From: Gottschalkia purinilytica | GTDB taxonomy: Bacteria > Bacillota > Clostridia > Tissierellales > Gottschalkiaceae | NCBI RefSeq assembly: GCF_001190785.1 | Contig: NZ_LGSS01000016.1 | Location: 1 to 62,777, forward strand | Reading direction: 5' to 3' | Length of the DNA: 62,777 nt | The notes under the pieces: model-generated | The model's input: only the letters and a program-made list of their open reading frames with translations | Told to the model about the DNA's origin: nothing | Databases searched by the model: none | Shown here: piece after piece, positions 26,086-34,564 of the stretch | Numbering within the stretch: the stretch's first letter is position 1 | How the letters are laid out: each line of letters begins with the position of its first letter | Made by a program: the position numbers and the translations under genes

Positions 26086-26112
26086 AGATGGTGGAAACTT
26101 TCCACCATCTTG
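26086..26112 (+). terminator. Intercistronic hairpin between livJ and livH
   Basis: 12-bp perfect stem AAGATGGTGGAA/TTCCACCATCTT with a 3-nt loop and almost no T tail. This fits a partial terminator or an RNA-stabilising hairpin that keeps the binding protein in excess over the membrane parts. Confidence 0.65.
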
Positions 26113-26164
26113 TATAAATATATAAACTTTAGATATCTAAAATCCAGAAAGAAGGTGAAGAAGC

Positions 26165-27037
26165 ATGTTTTTAGAACATTTTAGTAATGGAATTGCTCTT
26201 GGAAGTATATATGCATTAACAGCTATAGGATTTACTATGGTATATGGAATTATAAGGCTTATAAACTTTGCACATGGAGATATATACATGGTGGGAGCTT
26301 TTATTGCACTCTTGGGAATTACTGCATTGAACTTACCTATAGTACCAGCTTTCTTACTTGGAATGGCAGGGGCTTCAATAGTTGGTATATTAATAGCAAA
26401 GTTTGCTTATAGTCCAGTATTTAAAGCACCAAGAATAAACTTGTTTCTTTCAGCCATAGGAATGGCTCTTTTCTTAGAAAACTTTGCAATGTTAGTATGG
26501 GGACCTGAAACTCAGTCTTTTCCTAATGTAATAAAGAATACTGTTTATGTATTTGGTGGATTAAGAGTTTCAAAGTTACAGTTGATTATTTTAGGAACTA
26601 CAATAGTTTTAGTTTTAATCTTAACTTATATTGTTCAATATACAAAAATGGGAAAAGCAATGAGATGTGTATCTCAAGATATGGATGCATCAAGATTAAT
26701 GGGAATTAATACAAATAGGATAGTATATTTTACATTTGCTTTAGGATCATCTTTAGGTGCAGCAGCAGGGGTATTAGTAGGAATGTATTATAAGGCAGTG
26801 TTTCCTATGATGGGATTTGTACCAGGACTTAAAGCATTTATTGCGGCAGTTATTGGAGGAATAGGAAGTATACCTGGTGCTATGTTAGGCGGTATTATAA
26901 TGGGAGTATCAGAAAGTTTAGGAGCAGCATATATTTCATCAGGATATAGAGACGCAATAGCTTTTATAATTTTAATAATAATTCTATTATTTAAACCAGC
27001 AGGAATACTAGGAAAATCAGTTAGAGAAAAAGTATAA
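26165..27037 (+). CDS. livH: Branched-chain amino acid ABC transporter permease LivH
   Basis: A 290-residue inner-membrane permease with about eight hydrophobic helices. The start NGIALGSIYALTAIGFTMVYG and the segment INFAHGDIYMVGAF are the LivH signature, and GIGSIPGAMLGGIIMGV is the coupling region facing the ATPases. It pairs with LivM. The ATG has AGAAGGTGAAG upstream. Second gene of the operon, 86 bp after livJ and 14 bp before livM. Confidence 0.96.
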   Translation: MFLEHFSNGIALGSIYALTAIGFTMVYGIIRLINFAHGDIYMVGAFIALLGITALNLPIVPAFLLGMAGASIVGILIAKFAYSPVFKAPRINLFLSAIGMALFLENFAMLVWGPETQSFPNVIKNTVYVFGGLRVSKLQLIILGTTIVLVLILTYIVQYTKMGKAMRCVSQDMDASRLMGINTNRIVYFTFALGSSLGAAAGVLVGMYYKAVFPMMGFVPGLKAFIAAVIGGIGSIPGAMLGGIIMGVSESLGAAYISSGYRDAIAFIILIIILLFKPAGILGKSVREKV

Positions 27038-27051
27038 AGGGGTGAGATAGC

Positions 27052-28167
27052 ATGGGCAACTTTTTGACAGTACTGAAAAATTTAGCCATATATACAATAA
27101 TACTTTATATAGCTATAAAAGTTATGTCAAAGGTATTCGACTTTATAACAAGGTACTTTTCAAAAGCAGATAAGAAAACAAAGATCATATTAATAACAGG
27201 AATTTTAGCTTTAGTGCTAGTTTGGCCAATAATATTTTCTGGTCAGCCATACGTTCTTAGAACTAGTATTATAGCGCTTATATATATAGCTCTTGCACTG
27301 AGTCTTAACATAATATTAGGGTTTGCAGGACAGCTTTCAATGGGGCATTCTGCATTCTATGCTATAGGAGCATATACTACAGCTCTACTTACTGTTAATT
27401 TCAAAGTTTCTTTTTGGATTGCATTAATTGCAAGTGCTTTGATATCAGGAATATTTGGCTTATTACTAGGGATACCTACATTAAGATTAAAAGGAGATTA
27501 TCTAGCAATTACTACAATAGGATTTGGAGAGATACTACGTCTAGTTTTAATAAACTGGACAGATGTTACGAAAGGACCTGCTGGAATTCCAGGAATTCCA
27601 TCACCATCTATATTTGGTATGACAATAAGAAGTAACATAGGATATTTTTATCTAATACTTATCTTAGGTATTTTTACAATATTTATATCTTTAAGACTTT
27701 TAAATTCAAGACTTGGAAGAGGTCTTATAGCAATTAAAGACGACGAAATAGCAGCAGAAGCTATGGGAATCAATCCCATATATTTAAAGATACTTGCATT
27801 TGTACTAGGTTCAGCTATCGCAGGTATTGCAGGTGGATTTTTCGCTTCATTTATACACTATGTTAACCCAGATAACTTCACATATATGGAATCAGTAGTT
27901 ATATTAACTATGGTTGTGCTTGGTGGTGTTGGAAGCATACCAGGAGTTATTATTGGTGCGACAGTTCTTGCAGTATTACCAGAAGCATTAAGAGATATAG
28001 CAACTTATCGTTATGCTATTTATGGAATACTGTTAGTTATGATGATGATTATAAGACCACAAGGTATGATTAGCATGGATAGCTTAAAAGGAGGTGGCAA
28101 TAAAAATGAGAATAATGGAAGCAAAAGGCGTTACAAAGTCATTCGGGGGCTTAACAGCAGTAAATAA
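27052..28167 (+). CDS. livM: Branched-chain amino acid ABC transporter permease LivM
   Basis: A 371-residue permease partner of LivH. There is an extra N-terminal helix (about residues 8-25) before the common core; the LivM motifs LSLNIILGFAGQLSMGHSAFYAIGAY and GVGSIPGVIIGA are present. The C-terminal tail after MISMDSLKGGG is hydrophilic and overlaps the livG start by about 60 bp, an unusually long overlap for this operon. The ATG start has GGGGTGAG upstream. Confidence 0.95.
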   Translation: MGNFLTVLKNLAIYTIILYIAIKVMSKVFDFITRYFSKADKKTKIILITGILALVLVWPIIFSGQPYVLRTSIIALIYIALALSLNIILGFAGQLSMGHSAFYAIGAYTTALLTVNFKVSFWIALIASALISGIFGLLLGIPTLRLKGDYLAITTIGFGEILRLVLINWTDVTKGPAGIPGIPSPSIFGMTIRSNIGYFYLILILGIFTIFISLRLLNSRLGRGLIAIKDDEIAAEAMGINPIYLKILAFVLGSAIAGIAGGFFASFIHYVNPDNFTYMESVVILTMVVLGGVGSIPGVIIGATVLAVLPEALRDIATYRYAIYGILLVMMMIIRPQGMISMDSLKGGGNKNENNGSKRRYKVIRGLNSSK

Positions 28168-28873
28168 CGTAGACTTTCATATAGATGAAGGAGAAATAGT
28201 AAGTTTAATTGGGCCTAATGGTGCTGGAAAAACAACATTTTTTAATCTTATTACAGGAATATATGAACCTACTTCAGGTACTGTTAATTTTTTAGGAGAG
28301 GAGCTTAAAAAATCAAAACCATATGAAATAACTAAATTAGGAATAGGTAGAACCTTTCAAAATATAAGATTATTTAGTAGTATGACAGTATTAGAAAATG
28401 TAATGGTAGGGCAATATTGTAGAACTTCTACTAACTTATTTGGAGCTATAATAAAAACTCCTAAAGTTAAAGAAGAAGAAAAAAGAGTGAGGGAAAAAGC
28501 TTTACAAATATTAGATTTTCTTGATTTAACTGATGTTAAGGATGAAATAGCAGTAAGTCTTTCATATGGACGTCAAAGAAAAGTGGAAATTGCAAGAGCT
28601 ATTGCTACTGATCCAAAATTCATATTGCTAGATGAACCAGCAGCAGGTATGAATACAGGGGAAAAAGTTGAAATGACTAATTTAATAAAGAAAATACGAG
28701 GAAAGGGATATACTATACTCGTGATAGAACATGATATGAAGCTAGTAATGGGAATATCAGATAGGATAGTTGTATTAGATTATGGAAACAAAATAGCAGA
28801 AGGAGTACCACAAGAAATACAAAAAAATGAAAAGGTTATTGCTGCTTATCTTGGCAAGGGAGGTGCTTCATAA
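28106..28873 (+). CDS. livG: Branched-chain amino acid ABC transporter ATPase LivG
   Basis: A 255-residue cytoplasmic ATPase. Walker A GPNGAGKT (residues 36-43), the family loop GRTFQNIRLF, signature region SLSYGRQRKVEIARA and Walker B FILLDEPAAGM are intact. The ATG at 28106 is preferred: AAAGGAGG lies about 11 nt upstream, whereas the in-frame GTG at 28094 is within that site. The gene begins inside livM, so translation is likely coupled. It works with LivF beneath LivHM. Confidence 0.95.
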   Translation: MRIMEAKGVTKSFGGLTAVNNVDFHIDEGEIVSLIGPNGAGKTTFFNLITGIYEPTSGTVNFLGEELKKSKPYEITKLGIGRTFQNIRLFSSMTVLENVMVGQYCRTSTNLFGAIIKTPKVKEEEKRVREKALQILDFLDLTDVKDEIAVSLSYGRQRKVEIARAIATDPKFILLDEPAAGMNTGEKVEMTNLIKKIRGKGYTILVIEHDMKLVMGISDRIVVLDYGNKIAEGVPQEIQKNEKVIAAYLGKGGAS

Positions 28874-28875
28874 TT

Positions 28876-29583
28876 ATGTTAAAAGTAGATGACTTGAACG
28901 TATATTATGGAGGAATTCATGCATTAAGAGGGGTTACATTTGAAATAGATCAAGGTCAAATAGTAACTCTCGTAGGCAGTAATGGTGCAGGTAAAACTAC
29001 CACATTACGAGCCATATCAAGTTTAGTTAAAACTAAAGGAAGTGTTAAATATAACGGGGAAGAAATAACTGGACTATCTTCAGAAAAAATAGTTGAGAAA
29101 GGTATAATACATGTTCCAGAAGGAAGACGTATATTTACAGCTTTAACAGTAGAAGAAAATTTACTAATGGGTGCTTACTTAAGAAATGATAAAGATGGAA
29201 TAAATAAAGATTTAGAATTTGTTTATAAACTTTTCCCTAGATTGAAAGAGAGAGTGAAACAATTAGGAGGAACTTTAAGTGGTGGAGAGCAACAAATGCT
29301 TGCCATAGGAAGAGCAATAATGTCAGCTCCTAAACTTTTAATGCTAGATGAACCTTCAATGGGATTGGCTCCTATAGTAATAGATGAAATATTTGAAGCT
29401 ATAAAAGAATTAAATAAGAGTAATGGACTTACAGTTCTTTTAGTTGAACAAAATGCTAATATAGCACTACAACTTGCAGATATAGGATATGTAATTGAAA
29501 CTGGAGAAATAGCTTTTACAGGAGATGCTAAGGATCTTCTCTATGATGATAGAGTTCGTAAAGCCTATTTAGGAGAAGACTAA
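28876..29583 (+). CDS. livF: Branched-chain amino acid ABC transporter ATPase LivF
   Basis: A 235-residue ATPase. Walker A GSNGAGKT (34-41), EGRRIFTALTVEENL, signature LSGGEQQMLAIGRA and Walker B LLMLDEPSMGLAP are all present. The start lies 2 bp after the livG stop. Last gene of the liv operon, followed by a terminator. Confidence 0.96.
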   Translation: MLKVDDLNVYYGGIHALRGVTFEIDQGQIVTLVGSNGAGKTTTLRAISSLVKTKGSVKYNGEEITGLSSEKIVEKGIIHVPEGRRIFTALTVEENLLMGAYLRNDKDGINKDLEFVYKLFPRLKERVKQLGGTLSGGEQQMLAIGRAIMSAPKLLMLDEPSMGLAPIVIDEIFEAIKELNKSNGLTVLLVEQNANIALQLADIGYVIETGEIAFTGDAKDLLYDDRVRKAYLGED

Positions 29584-29652
29584 AAAGATAAAGTATAATA
29601 TAATAACTTTTTAATTCAAAAATATGGAATTATTAATTAATTAGTTATAATT

Positions 29653-29694
29653 ACCCTCAGACTTTATTATAAGTTTTGAGGGTTTTATTTTATT
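29653..29694 (+). terminator. Terminator of the liv operon
   Basis: Stem ACCCTCAGACTT with AAGTTTTGAGGGT (29653-29664 and 29671-29683, one internal mismatch/bulge) and a T-rich tail. Confidence 0.8.
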
Positions 29695-29896
29695 AATTTT
29701 TGATATTATATATGTTAAGGTTTTACAATTTTAAATAAAAGGAGTTATTTTATATTACTATAAGTGGTATAATCATATAAATTATTTCTTTTAAAAAAAT
29801 CTTTAAATCATTTAAGATATATTTAAAGTAGATGACTTTTTATTATTAATTTAAAAGATTACATTTTGATTTATTTAAGAATAACAGGAGATAAAT

Positions 29897-30643
29897 ATGA
29901 TGAATAATCCTTTTGTATTAGAAGAAAAAGGTAATATAGCGATAATTGATGGAAGAGCTTCCAGTAGTATAGTAAATAATCTTAAAAAAAGAAATCTAGA
30001 AGTTATTTTAACTTGTAAATGTGAAGAATTATATGATTCTATATCATATCATCCTGATATAGTGATACATCCCATAAACTATAATACATTAATGATTGCA
30101 CCTAATGTATTTGAATACTATGAAGACATATTTTCATATAAAGGATTTAAGCTGATAAAAGGAGAGAAAAAACTGCTTAGAAACTATCCTGATAATATTG
30201 CATATAATGTAGCAAGAGTTTCTAAATATGCCATACATAATATAAGGTATACAGATGAAAAACTTAAGTTTTATTTAGAAAAAGAAGGTATAAGCTTTAT
30301 AAATGTAAAACAAGGATATTCAAAATGTTCTACAGCCATAATAAATAATAATGCTATTATTACATCTGATGTTTCAATATATAAAGAGTCAAAAAAATAT
30401 AATATAGATGTGTGCTTAATAAAACAAGGGTTTATAGAACTTCCTGGATTAAATTATGGATTTATAGGTGGAGCAACAGGAATGTTATCACAATATGAGG
30501 TGTTATTTACAGGAAATTATGAAGAGCATGAAAGTAAAAAAGCTATAGATAATTTTTTGAAAAAATATAGATTAAAACCAATTTTTTTAAGTGAAGATAA
30601 AATAATAGATGTAGGCTCAATTATTACTTTAAAATACAATTAA
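29897..30643 (+). CDS. DUF6873-like protein, possible GME fold
   Basis: A 248-residue soluble protein, probably of the clostridial DUF6873 group, thought to share the pentein fold of guanidine-modifying enzymes (amidinotransferases, dimethylargininases). Supporting features are the repeated beta-alpha-beta pattern, the segment NVARVSKYAIHN near the middle, and GLNYGFIGGATGM near the C-terminus. The active-site cysteine expected near the C-terminus of true penteins is not seen after the GGATG block, so an enzyme role is doubtful. Two adjacent ATG codons (29897, 29900) follow AGGAG; the first is listed. Family call moderate, function unknown. Confidence 0.65.
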   Translation: MMNNPFVLEEKGNIAIIDGRASSSIVNNLKKRNLEVILTCKCEELYDSISYHPDIVIHPINYNTLMIAPNVFEYYEDIFSYKGFKLIKGEKKLLRNYPDNIAYNVARVSKYAIHNIRYTDEKLKFYLEKEGISFINVKQGYSKCSTAIINNNAIITSDVSIYKESKKYNIDVCLIKQGFIELPGLNYGFIGGATGMLSQYEVLFTGNYEEHESKKAIDNFLKKYRLKPIFLSEDKIIDVGSIITLKYN

Positions 30644-30717
30644 TGTCTATTGTATTAACGAATATAGGAACTCATACAACATATACTACTATTACCTAAA
30701 AGAAAGGAGTGACATAA

Positions 30718-31629
30718 GTGGATTTGCTTTGTATTGAAACAAAATGCGATATATATAATATTGAAAAAATATTAAATGAAAATTTAGATTTTCTCAAGGA
30801 GAAAATTGATATAGATAGAAAAATTGATAAAATTGATGACACATTTTTTATAAAATATAAACTATCTGAGAGTGATAAAAAAAATGAAAAATACTTAAAG
30901 GTAGTATTTAGAGATTATATATCAAATGCTATATGTGATATTATATTTAAAATATATCAAGATAAAATAATAGATAGACAAATTTTTAGTTCTTTTTCTT
31001 ATCTTGATAAAGAAGAAAAAGAAAAAGTTAAACATAAAACTACTGAGTACTTAAGAAAAAATGAATATCTTAACTTGGAAGGAATTATATTAAAGGTAAA
31101 TAAAAGAACTAAAATTCTCAAAGAAATTTTGGAATATTTAGAGAATAATGATACTCTAAATATAGATGGATTTGTTAACTTTAGACTTAAATTCTATATA
31201 GATACTATAAAAGATGCTTTAGAAAAAAATGTGGAAGATTTTTTTATAGAAAAAGAATATAGAGAATTTATTAAGATACTTCAATACTTTGTAGAAATAC
31301 AAGAGCCTAAATTAGATGAACTTAATATTATTTTTAGAGATGAAAAATATGAACTTATAGATAATAGAAATAGGCTCATAAATGATGAATTTATGCAGGA
31401 AATAGCAAATGAGTTATATGATATAGATATTAACTATGACGACTTATTAATAAGCTCACTTATAACTATAGCGCCTAAAAAGATAAAGATTCACTTAGAA
31501 GATGATATAGAGAGTGATATAATAAATATTATAAAAAATGTTTTTATAGACAAAGTTACCATATGTGATGGATGTGAACTTTGTGGATTTAGCGTTTTAA
31601 TGGAAAGCAGTATAAATAAGGAAAAATAG
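30718..31629 (+). CDS. ytxC: Putative sporulation protein YtxC
   Basis: A 303-residue protein of the YtxC family, found in spore-forming Firmicutes and grouped with sporulation genes, though its action is unknown. The family region LNIDGFVNFRLKFYIDTIKDAL is clear, as is the overall helical, acidic character. It has a short CDGCELCGF motif near the C-terminus that might bind metal. GTG start with AAAGGAGTGA upstream. In some clostridia ytxC lies near thrS/infC; here infC follows about 5 kb later. Single gene with its own terminator. Confidence 0.85.
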   Translation: MDLLCIETKCDIYNIEKILNENLDFLKEKIDIDRKIDKIDDTFFIKYKLSESDKKNEKYLKVVFRDYISNAICDIIFKIYQDKIIDRQIFSSFSYLDKEEKEKVKHKTTEYLRKNEYLNLEGIILKVNKRTKILKEILEYLENNDTLNIDGFVNFRLKFYIDTIKDALEKNVEDFFIEKEYREFIKILQYFVEIQEPKLDELNIIFRDEKYELIDNRNRLINDEFMQEIANELYDIDINYDDLLISSLITIAPKKIKIHLEDDIESDIINIIKNVFIDKVTICDGCELCGFSVLMESSINKEK

Positions 31630-31637
31630 TAAAATAT

Positions 31638-31666
31638 AAATTCCAAAGGTTTCTTTGGAATTTTTC
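31638..31666 (+). terminator. Terminator after ytxC
   Basis: 11-bp perfect stem AAATTCCAAAG (31638-31648 with 31653-31663), 4-nt loop, T run. Confidence 0.9.
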
Positions 31667-31736
31667 TATTTACAAGTTAAATTCAAAGTATGCTATAATA
31701 ATTTAGCAACTATGAAATAACGGGAGGAATAATAAA

Positions 31737-32336
31737 ATGAATGATGTTCTAAGAGTTTTATTACTTTCTATTATAGGAGCTATAATAGGATGGACTACAA
31801 ATATTGTAGCAATTAAACTGATTTTTAGACCACTTAATCCTATAAATATATTTGGATATAAATTTCAAGGTGTTATACCTAAAAGAAAAACTGAAATAGC
31901 TAAGAGTATAGGGGATATAATAGAAGATGAACTATTGTCTATAGATGAAATTGTTGATAAGGCTTTAGAAGAAGGTAACATTACTCCTATAAAAGAAAAG
32001 CTAAAATTAAAAATAAATAAAATAGTTGAACAAAAGCTTCCTTCAATAATTCCAAATACTTTTAAAATTAAGATATATAGCTATGTTGATGATTTAGTAG
32101 AAAAAGAAGGAGAACGAATAATTGTTGACTTCATTGAAAATATAGTAAATAGCCCTAATCAAAAAATAAGTATTTCTAAAATAGTGGAAGATAAGATAAA
32201 TGACTTTGAGTTACAAAAAATAGAAAAGATTATTTTATCAATCTCTAGTAGAGAACTTAAACATATTGAGGTTCTAGGTGGAGTTCTAGGTTTTATTATA
32301 GGAATAGTTCAAGGTATTATAGTAATATTAATATAA
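31737..32336 (+). CDS. DUF445 family membrane protein
   Basis: A 199-residue protein of the DUF445 (YheB-like) family. An N-terminal helix with IGAIIGWTTNIVAIKLIFRPL, then GYKFQGVIPKRKTEIAKSIG, and a C-terminal helix GGVLGFIIGIVQGIIVILI form the family framework, with a helical domain between. It is shorter than the Bacillus member because the middle is reduced. Membrane association is clear; the function is not known. ATG start with GGGAGG upstream. Single gene. Confidence 0.88.
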   Translation: MNDVLRVLLLSIIGAIIGWTTNIVAIKLIFRPLNPINIFGYKFQGVIPKRKTEIAKSIGDIIEDELLSIDEIVDKALEEGNITPIKEKLKLKINKIVEQKLPSIIPNTFKIKIYSYVDDLVEKEGERIIVDFIENIVNSPNQKISISKIVEDKINDFELQKIEKIILSISSRELKHIEVLGGVLGFIIGIVQGIIVILI

Positions 32337-32372
32337 AAGCATGTTCACTACTAAAGTGTACATGCTTTTTTA
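32335..32372. terminator. Terminator between convergent DUF445 and FtsH-like genes
   Basis: Ten-bp stem AAAAGCATGT/ACATGCTTTT, extended by further pairs around the loop, with T run on the plus side and A run on the other. Confidence 0.85.
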
Positions 32373-32387
32373 TATTAGTTTAAAATA

Positions 32388-33953
32388 TTAACTTATATTT
32401 GCCATTTTATCAATGTTATTAAATTCTTCTATAAGTGTATCTAATTCTTCGCCAGTAAGAACTTCATTTTGAATGAGATAGTTAGCTACATATGCAATTA
32501 AATCTTTATTTTCTTGTATTATTTTTAGTGTTTCTTTATAACATGCGTTTATTATTTTTTTTACTTCACAATCTATTTTTTCAAAAGAGTATTTAATAAA
32601 TTGATTTTGTATGGCTACATTACCAAGTGAACTCATACCGTAACTACATACCATGTCTAAAGCTATCTCAGTAGCTTTTAAAAGATCATCTTTGGCTCCA
32701 GTAGTTACCTCATTAAAAATTACTTGCTCTGAAGCTCTACCACCTAGTAAAACTTTTATTCTATTACAAAGTTCTTTTTCGGTTAAAAGATATCTTTCTT
32801 CATCTGGAAGCTTTATAACATAGCCTAAAGCTTGACCTCTTGGTATAATAGATATCTTTTGAATCATGTCAACATTTAATAATTTTCCAACCAACGCATG
32901 ACCAGCTTCATGATATGCAACTATATTTTTTTCTTTATCTAATACGGAAGGATTTTTAACTTCTAATCCAGCTACTACTCTTTCTATAGCTGAATTAAAT
33001 TCATCTATTCCAATAAGTTTCTTTTTATTTCTAACGGCAATTATAGCGGCTTCATTTGCTATATTTGCAAGTTGAGCTCCTGAAAAACCATGCGTTTTTT
33101 TTGCTAAGTCATTGATGTTAACACTTGAGTCAACAGGTTTATTCTTAGTATGAACACTAAGAATTTCTGTTCTAGATTTTATATTAGGATTACCAACATA
33201 AATATGTCTATCAAATCTTCCAGGTCTCAAGAGAGCTTCATCTAATAGATCTAATCTATTAGTTGCTCCTATTACTATTATAGTGCTACTTTTATGGAAT
33301 CCGTCCATTTCTACCAAAAGCTGATTAAGAGTTTGATCTTTCTCGTTGTTACTATCAGAGTTTCTTTTTGATCCTATTGCGTCTATTTCATCGATGAAGA
33401 TTATTGTCGGGGATTCTTTTTTTGCTCTTTCAAATAAACTTCTTACTCTTTTAGCACCAACACCAACATATTTTTCTACAAATTCGGAACCACTTGAATA
33501 GAGAAAAGTGGAGTTTGTTTCACCTGCTACGGCTTTTGCTAAAAGAGTTTTTCCTGTTCCAGGTGGTCCATGAAATAGTATCCCATTTGGAACCTTAGCA
33601 CCCATTTTAACATACTTTTCAGAGTTATTAATAAAGTCAATTATCTCTTGTAACTCGTCTTTTACTTCGTGTAAACCAGCTACGTCTTTAAAAGAAATAT
33701 CTGATTTATCTTTTTCATTTAAAGTTTCAGTTGTTTTTTTTCTTTCGCTGTTAATAGAAGCTGGAGCTAGAGATAATCTTGAATCTAATTTCAAATAATA
33801 TATGAATAAACCCAAGGTAATAGCCCAAACTATAGTTCTGTCAAAAGAGTTAAAGTTATAGACATTTGTCTCGGCAAAATAAGTGTTATAAAATACAAAA
33901 GAAGAAAATATTGTACTGAATATAACTAAAACTAATATTATATTTTTTTTCAA
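32388..33953 (-). CDS. FtsH-like AAA+ zinc metalloprotease with minimal external domain
   Basis: A roughly 521-residue membrane protease related to FtsH. Two hydrophobic helices near the N-terminus flank only about 20 external residues, whereas housekeeping FtsH has about 70-80. Then come the AAA+ domain (GPPGTGKT about 129-136, FIDEIDAIG, GATNRLDLLDEALLRPGRFDR) and the M41 protease domain with zinc site HEAGH and D/E ligands further on. It ends without the usual long acidic tail. This is probably a paralogue beside the main FtsH. Start: AGAAGG lies 11 nt before the TTG at 33953, while the in-frame GTG at 33965 is inside that site; start moderately sure. Confidence 0.88.
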   Translation of the reverse strand: MKKNIILVLVIFSTIFSSFVFYNTYFAETNVYNFNSFDRTIVWAITLGLFIYYLKLDSRLSLAPASINSERKKTTETLNEKDKSDISFKDVAGLHEVKDELQEIIDFINNSEKYVKMGAKVPNGILFHGPPGTGKTLLAKAVAGETNSTFLYSSGSEFVEKYVGVGAKRVRSLFERAKKESPTIIFIDEIDAIGSKRNSDSNNEKDQTLNQLLVEMDGFHKSSTIIVIGATNRLDLLDEALLRPGRFDRHIYVGNPNIKSRTEILSVHTKNKPVDSSVNINDLAKKTHGFSGAQLANIANEAAIIAVRNKKKLIGIDEFNSAIERVVAGLEVKNPSVLDKEKNIVAYHEAGHALVGKLLNVDMIQKISIIPRGQALGYVIKLPDEERYLLTEKELCNRIKVLLGGRASEQVIFNEVTTGAKDDLLKATEIALDMVCSYGMSSLGNVAIQNQFIKYSFEKIDCEVKKIINACYKETLKIIQENKDLIAYVANYLIQNEVLTGEELDTLIEEFNNIDKMANIS

Positions 33954-33965
33954 GACACTAAACAC

Positions 33966-34564
33966 CTTCTTTGTTCATAAATTTTCTATATTGAGATTAA
34001 GTTTATTATTATTTTAACCAATGAAAAAGTTAATATAAGAGTAAGAATTTACAATGTCAAGGAAAATTTTTCTATACTTATACAGAAATTAGTCAAAATA
34101 TAATTATAACTGGCTAATTTCCAACATTAGTCTTGATTTGAATAATAACTTCCAAAAAATTAACTAAAAATCTTTTTTGATTTTTAGTTAATTTATAGGT
34201 TGTTCACTAATTCATAATATTAATTAACTTATATATAAGGAACACTTATTTGTAAAAATACTTAATGAAAAGCAAATATTGTGAAGTTTCAGCTGTTCAA
34301 TACTTATTATCTTATTAACTTAATAAAAATTTGTGAAAGAATAGATATATTTAATTAGATAACTAACAATTACAATATTCTTTATACTATAATTTAAAGA
34401 CAAGTATTATACAGTATTTAGTTCTATTCAATTTAAGAGCATAGTACAAATTTTTTATAATACAAAAAAATAATATACAAAAGTATACATTAATACGATG
34501 TTTTAATATAAAATTAATTGTATATATTAATTTTGAAAGTTTAGAACGTAAAGGAGGAAACTCT
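33966..34564. other. 600-bp intergenic region with one strong hairpin
   Basis: Lies between the divergent FtsH-like and pepV genes. No reading frame with a ribosome binding site is seen apart from the pepV leader (AAAGGAGG at the right end). The one clear structure is a 15-bp perfect hairpin AATTAACTAAAAATC (34158-34172) with its complement (34179-34193) and a 6-nt loop of T. It could end a small RNA or act as a binding site; no transcript can be defined from sequence. Confidence 0.5.

Noticed and set aside
27414-27635. Plus-strand frame inside livM
   Set aside because: Out-of-frame shadow of a clear LivM coding region.
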